Both the position numbers and the translations under genes were made by a program. The notes below the pieces were generated by a model, which saw only the letters and a list, made by a program, of their open reading frames with translations, searched no databases and had not been told where the DNA came from. From the NCBI RefSeq assembly GCF_009852415.1, contig NZ_WOXS01000002.1, positions 7,852,001 to 7,916,000 of the forward strand: a stretch of DNA of 64,000 nt, read 5' to 3'. Of the stretch, positions 48,996 to 57,721 are shown one piece after another (position 1 is the first letter of the stretch; each line of letters starts with the position of its first letter). Origin of the DNA: Streptomyces sp. Tu 3180. GTDB taxonomy: Bacteria > Actinomycetota > Actinomycetes > Streptomycetales > Streptomycetaceae.

Positions 48996-50681
48996 ATGGA
49001 CGACTACTACGACCTCGGCACCTACGGCCGGCCCGTGACGACCTCCTCCGCCGAAGCCCAACTCTGGTTCGACCGGGGGCTGATGTGGACCTACGCGTTC
49101 AACCACGAGGAGGCCGTCGCCTGCTTCCAGAAGGCGGCCGCGGCCGACCCCGACTGCGCCATGGCCCACTGGGGCATCGCCTACGCCCTCGGCCCGAACT
49201 ACAACAAGCCCTGGGAGGCCTTCGACGGCGACGAACTCGTCACCACCGTCGCCCGCACGCACGACGCGGTGGAGCGGGCGTACCGGAAGGCCGCGCGCGC
49301 CACCCCCGTCGAGCGGGCCCTGGTCGGGGCGCTGCGCGCCCGCTACCCGCAGTCACGGGTGACGGAGGACTGCTCGGTGTGGAACGAGCCCTACGCGGAC
49401 CGGATGCGCGAGGTGTACGCGAGCGCCCCCGGTGATCCGGACGTGGCCGCGCTCTGCGCCGACGCCCTGATGAACCTCACCCCCTGGCAGCTGTGGGACC
49501 TGAGGACCGGCCGCCCGGCCGACGGCGCCCGCACCCTGGAGGCCAAGGCGGTGCTCGACGCCGCGCTCGCCACCGACGCCGGCGCCCGGCACCCCGGGAT
49601 CCTGCACCTGTACATCCACCTGATGGAGATGTCCCCCACGCCGGAAGCGGCCCTCACCGTCGCCGACCGGCTGCGCGGAGCCGTCCCCGACGCCGGGCAC
49701 CTGAACCACATGCCCTCACACCTGGAAGTGCTGTGCGGCGACTACCGCCGGGTCGTCTCGGACAACACCCTCGCCGTCGCGGCCGACGAGAAGTACCTCG
49801 AGCGCGCCGGCGCCATGAACTTCTACACCCTCTACCGCGCCCACAACCACCACTTCAGGATCTACGGCGCCATGTTCGCCGGACAGTCGGGGGTCGCCCT
49901 GGACGCCGCCGCACGGCTCGAGGCCGCCGTCCCCGAGGAACTGCTCCGCGTGCAGAGCCCGCCCATGGCCGACTGGCTCGAGGGGCTCCTCGCGATGCGC
50001 GTGCACGTCCTGATCCGCTTCGGCCGCTGGGACGACGTCCTGGCGCTGCCGTTCCCGGCCGACCCGGAACTGCACTGCGTGACCACCGCCATGCTCCACT
50101 ACGCCCGTGGCGTCGCCCTCTCCGCGACCGGCGCCACGGACCGGGCCGAGAGGGAACGGGAGGACTTCCGCGCGGCCGTGAGCCGTGTCCCCGAGACCCG
50201 CATGCTGTTCAACAACACCTGCCGCGACATCCTCGCCGTCGCGGCGGCGATGCTGGACGGCGAACTCGCCTACCGCAAGGGCGACCACGACGCCGCCTTC
50301 GCCGCGCTGGAGCGGTCCGTCGAACTGGACGACGACCTGCCCTACGACGAACCCTGGGGCTGGATGCAGCCCACCCGGCACGCCTACGGCGCACTGCTGC
50401 TGGAACAGGGCCGCGTGGAGGAGGCCGAGGCGGTCTACCGCGCGGACCTCGGCCTCGACGCGACCCTGCCCCGGCCCCTGCAACATCCCGGGAACGTCTG
50501 GGCGTTGCACGGATTCCACGAGTGCCTGCTGCGCACCGGAAAGACGGACCAGGCCGCGATCGTGGCCCAACAGCTCAAGCAGGCCGCCGCGTTGGCCGAC
50601 GTGCCGATCGAGGCGTCCTGCTTCTGCCGCCTGGAGGCCTACCCCGTCACCGCGGACCGGGACGACTGCCACTGCCACTGA
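48996..50681 (+). CDS. TPR-repeat protein with Cys/His-rich C-terminus
   Basis: A 561-residue soluble protein. Tetratricopeptide-like helical pairs cover most of it, for example A-Q-L-W-F-D-R-G-L-M-W-T-Y-A-F-N-H-E-E-A-V-A near the start and Y-R-K-G-D-H-D-A-A-F-A-A-L-E-R-S-V-E-L-D later. Conserved H-M-P-S-H-L-E and A-H-N-H-H patches lie in the middle. The tail ends C-F-C-R-L-E and D-D-C-H-C-H. The family is a conserved TPR protein of unknown function. GGGAGG precedes ATG 48996. Metal binding by the C-terminal Cys/His cluster is inference. Confidence 0.78.
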   Translation: MDDYYDLGTYGRPVTTSSAEAQLWFDRGLMWTYAFNHEEAVACFQKAAAADPDCAMAHWGIAYALGPNYNKPWEAFDGDELVTTVARTHDAVERAYRKAARATPVERALVGALRARYPQSRVTEDCSVWNEPYADRMREVYASAPGDPDVAALCADALMNLTPWQLWDLRTGRPADGARTLEAKAVLDAALATDAGARHPGILHLYIHLMEMSPTPEAALTVADRLRGAVPDAGHLNHMPSHLEVLCGDYRRVVSDNTLAVAADEKYLERAGAMNFYTLYRAHNHHFRIYGAMFAGQSGVALDAAARLEAAVPEELLRVQSPPMADWLEGLLAMRVHVLIRFGRWDDVLALPFPADPELHCVTTAMLHYARGVALSATGATDRAEREREDFRAAVSRVPETRMLFNNTCRDILAVAAAMLDGELAYRKGDHDAAFAALERSVELDDDLPYDEPWGWMQPTRHAYGALLLEQGRVEEAEAVYRADLGLDATLPRPLQHPGNVWALHGFHECLLRTGKTDQAAIVAQQLKQAAALADVPIEASCFCRLEAYPVTADRDDCHCH

Positions 50682-50753
50682 GCCCCGGCCGGGCCCCGCA
50701 CCCGTCCGGCGGTCGTGGTGTCCGTCGTCTCTTCGCCGCGCGGGGGTACGCGG

Positions 50754-50779
50754 CCCGCCGGCCGCGGGCGGCCGGCGGG
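50754..50779. terminator. 10-bp stem between convergent genes
   Basis: CCCGCCGGCC (50754-50763) pairs with GGCCGGCGGG (50770-50779), 6-base loop, between the stops at 50681 and 50786. Confidence 0.65.
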
Positions 50780-50785
50780 GCGGTC

Positions 50786-50998
50786 TCAGTCGGCCGCGGC
50801 TTCCGCCCGGCGCCGGGGTCCCGACTCCACGACGGTCTGGAACGTCTTCATGCAGGGGAAGCAGTGCCGGTCCGTCGCATGCCGCCGGCGGGACTCCTCC
50901 TGCTTCTCCAATCCGCACAGCGTGGACCTCCTGTCAGGGGTGAGGACATGCCACACCGGCTCCCCCGAAGTGTCTGCACCGCACCACATCTCGTGCAT
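50786..50998 (-). CDS. small Cys-rich zinc-ribbon-like protein, 70 aa
   Basis: A 70-residue protein: M-H-E-M-W-C-G-A-D, V-W-H-V-L-T-P-D-R-R-S-T-L-C-G-L, a basic helix E-E-S-R-R-R-H, then R-H-C-F-P-C-M-K-T-F. Four Cys with a CxxC pair suggest a small zinc site. GGAGGGAG lies six bases before ATG 50998, which is better than the alternatives at 51022 and 51037. Short proteins of this form are common in streptomycetes; function unknown. The gene reads against the TPR gene. Confidence 0.7.
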   Translation of the reverse strand: MHEMWCGADTSGEPVWHVLTPDRRSTLCGLEKQEESRRRHATDRHCFPCMKTFQTVVESGPRRRAEAAAD

Positions 50999-51136
50999 TC
51001 CCAGCTCCCTCCGGGTAGGCATGGAGACCGCTTCCATACGAACACGGCGCGGCCCGGGAGGGCTCGCCCGGACGGCCACTCGGGTGACGCGCGGGGCCGG
51101 GATGCGCATCCGCCGTCCCGGCCGGATCCTGGAAGG

Positions 51137-51349
51137 ATGACGAAGGCGCCGATCGGGGTACACCCGCCGCTCGGGTCGGGTGGACGGCGTGTGACCGTGC
51201 GCGGTGAGATCGTCGGCCTCGCGAACTCCGACCGGGACGTGGTGGAGCTCCTGCGGCGGGCCGGGCTGCCGCAGGGCGAGCGGCTGCTGGACGATCCGGC
51301 CTGGGTGAAGTGGATCGGCGGCCGGGCCCACGTCTACGACGCGGCGTGA
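51137..51349 (+). CDS. small conserved hypothetical protein, 70 aa
   Basis: A 70-residue protein with R-R-V-T-V-R-G-E-I-V-G-L-A-N-S-D-R-D-V-V-E-L-L-R-R-A-G-L and W-V-K-W-I-G-G-R-A-H-V-Y. It resembles short streptomycete proteins of unknown function. ATG 51137 is directly preceded by GGAAGG, an unusually short spacing; GTG 51191 would give 52 residues and is a possible true start. It is divergent from the Cys-rich gene. The first third may not be translated. Confidence 0.58.
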   Translation: MTKAPIGVHPPLGSGGRRVTVRGEIVGLANSDRDVVELLRRAGLPQGERLLDDPAWVKWIGGRAHVYDAA

Positions 51350-51430
51350 CGGGCCGGGCCCGCCCGGCCGGAACGGCCGCGACGGCCGGGACGCACCCCG
51401 GCCGGTCCGGAGGCCGTGAGGTCCTGCGCG

Positions 51431-51466
51431 CGTGACGCGTACCGGAAACGTGACACGTACCGGAGA
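51431..51466. repeat. imperfect 18-bp tandem duplication
   Basis: Two adjacent 18-base units, CGTGACGCGTACCGGAAA and CGTGACACGTACCGGAGA, differ at two positions. They lie 82 bases beyond the stop of the 70-aa gene, before a terminator hairpin. Confidence 0.6.
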
Positions 51467-51490
51467 ACGGCACCCCTCGCCTCCACGCAC

Positions 51491-51528
51491 CGCGGTCCCC
51501 GTCGGCGCCGACTCCGACGGGGACCGCG
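51491..51528. terminator. 15-bp perfect stem in the spacer
   Basis: CGCGGTCCCCGTCGG (51491-51505) pairs with 51514-51528 over an 8-base loop. Confidence 0.65.
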
Positions 51529-52011
51529 TCCGTTCGCCTGCCCCGTTCCCCCTCCGCACGCGGTGCGCGCCCGCCGGTGAACCGGCGGGCCGGCCGCCGC
51601 GCCGGCTCCTCGCGGACACCCCGGGCGGGCTCGCCGCCCGGTCCCGGGAGACGACCGGTTCCCGGGCCGGGGCACGTCCGTCCCCAAAGCCCTGATCCCG
51701 CCGCCCGGGCTCCGGTTCGGGGACCGCCCTCCTCCGGTTTCCGCGCCGCCCCGCGGCGGACGGGCCGTTGGGGAGGGGGCGCCGCCCGCGCCGCGCCGCG
51801 CGGGCGGCGCGTCCCCGTCTCCCGGACCGGCCCGCGCGGCGCGTCGCGGGAGACCGGTGAGATTGCCGATCCGCACCCCTCCCCTCCTCTCCGACAGTGG
51901 CACCGCCAGCCCATCGGCGGCGCCCCCGGCCGGGCACGGGCACCATCCCACGCCGTACTCCCGTGCACCGGCCGGCCGGGCGGTCCGCCGCGACAGAGAG
52001 GACCACTCGCC
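51529..52011. other. upstream region of the cutinase gene
   Basis: About 480 bases without a protein-like frame. It is extremely GC-rich to about 51840 and then mixed. The signal and promoter elements of the cutinase must lie here, but no hexamer pair is convincing. A purine-rich GAGAGG just before 52012 serves as the ribosome-binding site. Confidence 0.45.
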
Positions 52012-52956
52012 GTGCACCAGCACCCCCACACCGGCACCGACGGATCGACCGCGGGACCACGTGCGGTTCGCGCCGGACGGCGCAGGACCGGCCGGCTCGC
52101 CGGACTGGCCGCGGCGGTCACCGCCGTCGTCGGCCTCACCACCCTCAACGGCCCCGGCGCCCACGCGGCGGACAACCCCTACGAGCGCGGTCCGGCGCCG
52201 ACCCAGTCCAGCATCGAGGCGCTGCGCGGCCCCTACGCCGTGTCGGAGCTGTCCGTCTCCTCGCTCTCGGTGACCGGTTTCGGCGGAGGCACCATCTACT
52301 ACCCGACCAGCACCGCCGACGGCACCTTCGGCGCGATCGCCGTCTCACCGGGCTTCACCGCCTACCAGTCCTCCATCGCCTGGCTGGGCCCGCGCCTGGC
52401 CTCCCAGGGCTTCGTGGTCTTCACCATCGACACCAACACCACCCTCGACCAGCCCGACTCCCGCGGCGACCAGCTGCTCGCCGCGCTGGACTACCTCACC
52501 CAGCGCAGCGCGGTCCGCGGCCGCATCGACAGCAGCCGGCTCGGTGTCATGGGCCACTCCATGGGCGGCGGCGGCAGCCTCGAGGCCGCCAAGGACCGGC
52601 CCTCGCTCCAGGCCGCGATCCCGCTGACGCCCTGGAACCTCGACAAGAGCTGGCCCGAGGTCAGGACCCCCACCCTGATCTTCGGGGCCGACGGCGACAC
52701 GGTCGCCCCGGTCTCCAGCCACGCCGAGCCCCTGTACTCGGGCCTGCCGTCCTCGCTGGACCGCGCCTACCTGGAACTGAACGGCGCCACCCACTTCACG
52801 CCCAACTCGTCGAACACGACGATCGCGAAGTACAGCATCTCGTGGCTGAAGCGGTTCATCGACAACGACACCCGCTACGAGCAGTTCCTGTGTCCGCTGC
52901 CGCGGCCGAGCCTGACGATCGAGGAGTCCCGGGGCAACTGCCCGCACACCTCCTGA
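52012..52956 (+). CDS. secreted type I cutinase / PET hydrolase-like polyesterase
   Basis: A 314-residue alpha/beta hydrolase with an Arg-rich signal peptide (about 1-53, A-H-A-A cleavage region) and a catalytic domain close to Thermobifida cutinases and streptomycete polyester hydrolases. The nucleophile is Ser183 in G-H-S-M-G-G-G-G-S. Asp229 lies in G-A-D-G-D-T-V-A-P and His261 in G-A-T-H-F-T-P. W208 in T-P-W-N-L lines the aromatic cleft. The oxyanion-loop residue is Phe115 (P-G-F-T-A) where many homologues have Tyr. Cys294 and Cys310 match the single conserved C-terminal disulfide. GTG 52012 follows GAGAGGA. Such enzymes hydrolyse cutin, aliphatic polyesters and, in some members, PET; activity on PET is not proven by sequence. 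Confidence 0.92.
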   Translation: MHQHPHTGTDGSTAGPRAVRAGRRRTGRLAGLAAAVTAVVGLTTLNGPGAHAADNPYERGPAPTQSSIEALRGPYAVSELSVSSLSVTGFGGGTIYYPTSTADGTFGAIAVSPGFTAYQSSIAWLGPRLASQGFVVFTIDTNTTLDQPDSRGDQLLAALDYLTQRSAVRGRIDSSRLGVMGHSMGGGGSLEAAKDRPSLQAAIPLTPWNLDKSWPEVRTPTLIFGADGDTVAPVSSHAEPLYSGLPSSLDRAYLELNGATHFTPNSSNTTIAKYSISWLKRFIDNDTRYEQFLCPLPRPSLTIEESRGNCPHTS

Positions 52957-52985
52957 CGTCCGGCTGAGCCCGGCCGCACGACGAC

Positions 52986-53022
52986 CCGGTGGCGGTCCGC
53001 GCACGACGCGGGCCGCCACCGG
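52986..53022 (+). terminator. terminator of the cutinase gene, 16-bp stem
   Basis: A 10-bp outer stem (52986-52995 with 53013-53022), one T-G wobble, and a 5-bp inner stem CCGCG/CGCGG with the loop CACGA, 30 bases beyond the stop. Confidence 0.75.
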
Positions 53023-53167
53023 CGTTGTGCGCGTGCACCGCCGCCGGCCGCCCGCCCTGGGCCGCGGCACACTCCGCTTCTCCCCGCTTCTCCGACGCGT
53101 CGTGAAAACCGCCGGTGGTACGGCGGATGCGTCGTCCCGATGGTGTGGACGTACGCCTTCCACCTTT

Positions 53168-53185
53168 CCTTACGCGTGAGTAAGG
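53168..53185. promoter_or_regulatory. TetR-like operator before the LAL regulator
   Basis: CCTTAC-gcgtga-GTAAGG is a perfect 6-bp inverted repeat with a 6-base spacer, ending nine bases before ATG 53194. The TTAC-N6-GTAA form is common among TetR-type operators. No TetR gene is adjacent. Confidence 0.55.
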
Positions 53186-53193
53186 TCGCGGGA

Positions 53194-56094
53194 ATGACCG
53201 GACAGACGACCCCCGGACCCGCTCCGCTCCGGTACCGCCCGGGACCGCAGCGGCAGGAGATCGCCGGGCTGCTGGACGGGCTGCGCACCGACGGCGGCGT
53301 CCGCGTCGTGACCGGTGAACCCGGTTGCGGCCGCACGGCCTTCCTCGAGTTCGCCGCCCGCTCCTTCCGCGCCGGACCGGTGTGGCACGTGCGCGCCGAC
53401 CCGGACCGGACCGGACGGCCCCACCACGGCCTGCACGCCCTGCTGCGCGCCGCCGGCCGCCCCGTGCAGCTCCCCGGAGACGGTACGGCGGGCGAGGTGC
53501 TGCTCGACGTCCTGCGCGCGGCGGCCGCCGCGTCCCCCCTCCTGGTGTGCGTGGACGACGTGCACCTGTGGGACGCCGCGTCGCGCGCCGCCCTGGGACA
53601 CGCGGCCGCGCGGCTGCACGCGGCGGGCGGCCGGGCGGGGCTGCTCCTCAGCGTGCCCGGGCACCGGCCCGTCGGCCGGGAGACGGCGGGGCTGCCCGTG
53701 CTGCGCATCGCCCCGCTCACGCCCGGGGACGCGGCCGGTCTGGTCGACGACGTGACGGACGGCACCGTCGACCCGGCCGTGCGCGAGGAACTGGTGACGG
53801 AGGCGGAGGGCAACCCCGCGCTGCTGCTGGCACTGGTGCGCCGGCTGTCGCCCGCCCAGCTCCGCGGCCGCCGCCCGCTGCCCCGGCCGTTGGCCGACGC
53901 GGAGATCCTGACCGCGGTCGCCGGCGGGTGCCTGACCGGCGTACCGCCGGACCACGCCGACCTGCTCCTGGCGACGGCTGCCGCCGTGCGGGTGACCGGG
54001 GAGCCGGACGCCGACGCGGACCTCGTGCGAAGAGCGGCGGAGGAGGCCGGGGAGCGGGCGGCCGCACCGGACGCGGAAGCCGCCCCGTCCGCCGGGGCGC
54101 GGACCCGGGCGCCGTACGCCGCGGGGCCGTTGCCCGGGGCCCTCGCCCTGGTCGACGGCCGGCTGCGGTTCCGCAGCGCGCTGCTCGGCAGGGCGGTGTA
54201 CGCCGGTGCGTCGCCCGAGCGGCGCCGGGCCGTGCACCACGCGCTGGCGGGGGGCCCGGCGGACCCGCGCGGTGTCCCGGCGCTGCTGCACCGCTCCTGG
54301 ACGGTCACGGGCCCCGCCCCCGCCCTCGCGGCCGAACTCGCGGCGGCGGCGGCCGATCCGCGGGCCGCGCTGCCGCCCGGCCTGCGCCGCGCGGCGCACA
54401 CGCGCGCCGCCGAACTGACGCCGGACGACGCCGAGCGCGCCCACCGGTACACGGCCGCCGCGCAGCAGGCCTTCCTCGCGGGGGACCCGTCCGAGGCCCT
54501 GCGGCTGCTCGACGCCGCCCGGAGCCGCCCGGTACCCGCGTCGGTGCGCGGGGGAGCGGAACTCCTGCGCGGCGCGGTGCTGCTGGCCGACGGCCCGGTG
54601 GACGACGCCCGCGAGTCCTTCCTGCTCGCCGCCGGCCTGCTGGCGGGACACAGCCGTGAGGAGGCCGGCACGGCGGGCCTGGGCGCGGCGGACGCGGCGT
54701 GGGCCGCGGGTGACGTGGCGGCCTGCCTCCGGGCGCTCGCCCCCGACGGCCCCCTCACGCACGAGCCCGCCCGCGTCCCCACCCCCCTTCCCGCCGCGGC
54801 CGCCGCCCACGCCGCGGACGCCTCCGCCGCCGGGGCCGCCTCACCCGGCCCCGGCCGCTCCGCCCTGCTGCGCGACCACCGCGACGGCATGCGCGCCGTG
54901 CTCCTGGGGCGCTTCGACCTGGCCGCCGCCCCGCTGCGGCGCGTGGTCGAGTGGGACCCGCCCGCCGACGAGCCCGAACGGCTGCTGGGTTCCGCCGCCG
55001 CGGCGCTCATGCTCGGCGAGGTGACCGCCGCACGCAGAACCGGCGCGCGGGCACTGGCGGCGGCCCGGACCCTCGGGTCCGCCGCCCTCGAACCGAAGGC
55101 GCTGGAGTACCTGGCCTACGCCGAGCTGCGGGCCGGCCGCCACCAGCTCGCACGCACCCACGCCGAGGAGGGGCTGCGCACCGCGCGGCGGACCGGGCAG
55201 CGGAACAGCGCCGCCCACCACCACGCGGTCCTGGCCCTCGCGGCGTCGATCGAGGGGGAGAGGGAGCTCGTCGCCGAGCACGCGGCGGCGGCCCTGCGCA
55301 CGGCCCGGCGGCACGGACTGGCCCAGGCCGCCACGCTCGCGCAGTGGGCCCTGGCCCGTGCCGACCTGGGCGCGGGCCGCCCCCGGGAGGCCGCCGACCG
55401 GCTCGGACCGCTGGTGCGCCCCGGCGCGCGGCGCGGTCACTTCGCGGTGTGGATGCTCGCCGTCCCCTGCTTCGTGGAGGCCTCCGCGTTCGCCGGACGG
55501 CCCGAGCACGCCCGGACGGTGGTCGAGGACTTCGCCCTGTGGGCCGCGTGCGGGGCGGACCCGCAGGCTCCCGCCCAGCTCCTGCGCTGCCGCGCGCTGC
55601 TGGCCGCACCGGAGGACGCCGGCGAGCTGTACCTGCGCGCCCTGGACCGCCACGAGGAGACGGCCGGCGAGTTCGAGCGGGCGCGCACCGAGCTGCTCTA
55701 CGGCAAGTGGCTGCGGCGCCGGCGCCGGCTGGGCGAGGCGCGCGCACGGCTCGGCGAGGCGCTGATGGGCTTCGAACACTGCGGCGCGCACCCGTGGGGG
55801 CAGCAGGCGGCGGCCGAACTGCGGGCCAACGGCGCCGCGCCGGGCGGGGCCGGGACCGGGCGGCCGCCTCGGGGCGGTCCGGGGGAGCTGTCCCGGCTGA
55901 CGCCGCAGCAGCTGCGCATCGCACGGTGTGTCGCCGAGGGCGCCACCAACCGGGAGGTGGCCCTGAGGCTGTCCGTCAGCACCCGCACGGTCGACTACCA
56001 CCTGCGGAACGTCTTCGCCACGCTCGGCGTCCGTTCCCGGGTCGAGCTGGCCCGGCTGGTCGAGCAGGCGGAAAAGACCGGTGCACGACTCTAG
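53194..56094 (+). CDS. LuxR-family (LAL) transcriptional regulator
   Basis: A 966-residue large ATP-binding LuxR-type regulator. A P-loop NTPase (about 20-300) has Walker A G-E-P-G-C-G-R-T (41-48) and Walker B L-L-V-C-V-D-D (116-122). A long TPR-like helical middle follows, then a C-terminal LuxR HTH (about 900-955; L-T-P-Q-Q-L-R-I-A-R-C-V-A-E-G-A-T-N-R-E-V-A and S-T-R-T-V-D-Y-H-L-R-N-V-F). LAL regulators typically activate sugar-utilisation or secondary-metabolite genes. The start ATG 53194 is just after a palindrome. The Walker A Cys/Arg variant is usual in LALs. No antibiotic gene cluster is adjacent. Confidence 0.92.
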   Translation: MTGQTTPGPAPLRYRPGPQRQEIAGLLDGLRTDGGVRVVTGEPGCGRTAFLEFAARSFRAGPVWHVRADPDRTGRPHHGLHALLRAAGRPVQLPGDGTAGEVLLDVLRAAAAASPLLVCVDDVHLWDAASRAALGHAAARLHAAGGRAGLLLSVPGHRPVGRETAGLPVLRIAPLTPGDAAGLVDDVTDGTVDPAVREELVTEAEGNPALLLALVRRLSPAQLRGRRPLPRPLADAEILTAVAGGCLTGVPPDHADLLLATAAAVRVTGEPDADADLVRRAAEEAGERAAAPDAEAAPSAGARTRAPYAAGPLPGALALVDGRLRFRSALLGRAVYAGASPERRRAVHHALAGGPADPRGVPALLHRSWTVTGPAPALAAELAAAAADPRAALPPGLRRAAHTRAAELTPDDAERAHRYTAAAQQAFLAGDPSEALRLLDAARSRPVPASVRGGAELLRGAVLLADGPVDDARESFLLAAGLLAGHSREEAGTAGLGAADAAWAAGDVAACLRALAPDGPLTHEPARVPTPLPAAAAAHAADASAAGAASPGPGRSALLRDHRDGMRAVLLGRFDLAAAPLRRVVEWDPPADEPERLLGSAAAALMLGEVTAARRTGARALAAARTLGSAALEPKALEYLAYAELRAGRHQLARTHAEEGLRTARRTGQRNSAAHHHAVLALAASIEGERELVAEHAAAALRTARRHGLAQAATLAQWALARADLGAGRPREAADRLGPLVRPGARRGHFAVWMLAVPCFVEASAFAGRPEHARTVVEDFALWAACGADPQAPAQLLRCRALLAAPEDAGELYLRALDRHEETAGEFERARTELLYGKWLRRRRRLGEARARLGEALMGFEHCGAHPWGQQAAAELRANGAAPGGAGTGRPPRGGPGELSRLTPQQLRIARCVAEGATNREVALRLSVSTRTVDYHLRNVFATLGVRSRVELARLVEQAEKTGARL

Positions 56095-56237
56095 GGACCG
56101 ACCGGACGGTATGCCATCCTTCGAGGCAGGACGAGTCAGGTGGCGGGCGGCCCACGGGCTCTCCGGCCGGCCGGGCGCCGGTACGGGGAGCCGCCGCGCG
56201 GGCGCCGCCGGGAAGCCGACCCTGGGGGAGATGCGCG

Positions 56238-57491
56238 ATGCAACACGCCGTACGGCCACGTACCCTGCTCCGCCCCGGGCCCCTGCCCGCTCCGCGGACG
56301 CCGCGCGTGCGGTCGCTGATCGACGCCGACGCGCTGCGCGTGCTGCACCGGGCCGCCCGGGTGCTGCTGGACGACCTGCCCCAGCTCACCGACCGCCTGA
56401 TCGCCCTCCTGCAGGAGCAGGAGCCCGCCTACCGGGCCGCCGTCGAGAAGGACCCCACCGCGACCTGGCAGGAGGCGCACCGCTCGCTGCGGCACAGCGT
56501 CTCCTCCCTGCTCGATCCACGGGGCGCCCGGGACGCGGCGCGCCGCTGCTCCTGGAAGATCGGTGCCGCACGCGCCGAGCAGGGGCTGCCGCTGGACGCG
56601 CTGCTGCACGCCTTCCGGCTGGGCGGCTCGCTGGTGTGGCAGGGCCTGGTCGACGAGACGTCCCGGGCGGCGCCCGAGGACGTACGGCTGCTGGTGCACG
56701 TGGCGTCCGACGTGTGGGACTTCGTCGACGAGCACTGCACCCTCGTGGCGGACGCCTACCGGCAGACCGAGCGGCAGCTGGCCTGGCGGCGGGAGAACAG
56801 GGTGCGCCTGCTCGCCGCGGCCCTGCTGGACGGCACGAGCCGCATCGGCGACCTGCCCGAGGCCGCGCAGGCACTGGACCTGCCGGAGCAGGGGCGGTAC
56901 GCGGTCGTCGCGCTGGGCGGCGGCCGGCTCGCCGGTTGTCCGGGTGCCCGGGCGGTCCTCGGTCCGGGTGTGCGCGTGCACTGGCACGCGGGCGTGGAAA
57001 CGGATTACGGCATCGTCCTGGTCGGGGACGGTGAGGAGGCGGTCGTGCCGGAGGAGCAGGCACCCGGGGCACGGGTGGGCGTCAGCAGCGCGGTCGAGGG
57101 CCTGGCCGCCGTCGGCGAGGCCCGCCGGCTGGCGGACACCGCGCTGAGCCTGGCCCCGGAGGAGGGCGGCACGGTCCGGCTGACCGACCACCTGCCCGAG
57201 GCGCTGGTGGTGTCGAGTCCCGAACTCGGTGCCGCCCTGGCCGACCGGCTGCTCGGCCCGCTGGCGCACCTCGAACCCGCCGACGCGGACGTCCTGCTGG
57301 ACACCCTGGCCACCTGGCTGGCCTGCGACGGGTCCGCCCAGCGGGCGAGCCGCCACCTGTACTGCCACCGCAACACCGTCCTCAACCGCCTCCGCCGCTA
57401 CGAGCAGCTGACGGGCCGCTGCCTCTCCCGCCCGTCCGACCTGGTCGAGGTCAGCCTCGCCCTGACGGCCCGCAGACTCCTCGGCCGCTGA
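56238..57491 (+). CDS. PucR-family transcriptional regulator
   Basis: A 417-residue regulator. The N-terminal half (about 30-200) is a helical sensor region with Q-E-Q-E-P-A-Y-R-A-A-V and R-L-G-G-S-L-V-W-Q-G-L-V-D. The C-terminal 80 residues form the PucR helix-turn-helix (L-L-D-T-L-A-T-W-L-A-C-D-G-S-A-Q-R-A-S-R-H-L-Y-C-H-R-N-T-V-L-N-R-L-R-R). PucR proteins activate purine or amino-acid catabolism genes. ATG 56238 has GGGAG seven bases upstream. It lies 230 bases before the ABC importer operon on the same strand and is its probable regulator. Confidence 0.88.
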   Translation: MQHAVRPRTLLRPGPLPAPRTPRVRSLIDADALRVLHRAARVLLDDLPQLTDRLIALLQEQEPAYRAAVEKDPTATWQEAHRSLRHSVSSLLDPRGARDAARRCSWKIGAARAEQGLPLDALLHAFRLGGSLVWQGLVDETSRAAPEDVRLLVHVASDVWDFVDEHCTLVADAYRQTERQLAWRRENRVRLLAAALLDGTSRIGDLPEAAQALDLPEQGRYAVVALGGGRLAGCPGARAVLGPGVRVHWHAGVETDYGIVLVGDGEEAVVPEEQAPGARVGVSSAVEGLAAVGEARRLADTALSLAPEEGGTVRLTDHLPEALVVSSPELGAALADRLLGPLAHLEPADADVLLDTLATWLACDGSAQRASRHLYCHRNTVLNRLRRYEQLTGRCLSRPSDLVEVSLALTARRLLGR

Positions 57492-57721
57492 CGACCGGGC
57501 GCCCCCTGAGGACGGGCGGGGCCGGGCGGGCCCGTGGGGCGCCACCGGGCCGTTCCCGCCGCACCGCCTGGGCACCCGCACAACCCCCGCCCGTCCCCGT
57601 TGGTACGCCGCAGCGAGCGGACCCGGAAGCCTGTACCGCCCCACCGCGCCCGTGCTGTCGTGAGCTCCCCTTCACCCCGAAGCCGTCGCCGCCCCGGGCG
57701 GTACGGCCCCGAGGAGCCGCG

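Noticed and set aside
53170..54810. A 546-codon minus-strand frame opposite the LAL regulator
   Set aside because: Low-complexity Gly/Arg/Val composition and no start signal; the plus strand has Walker and LuxR motifs.
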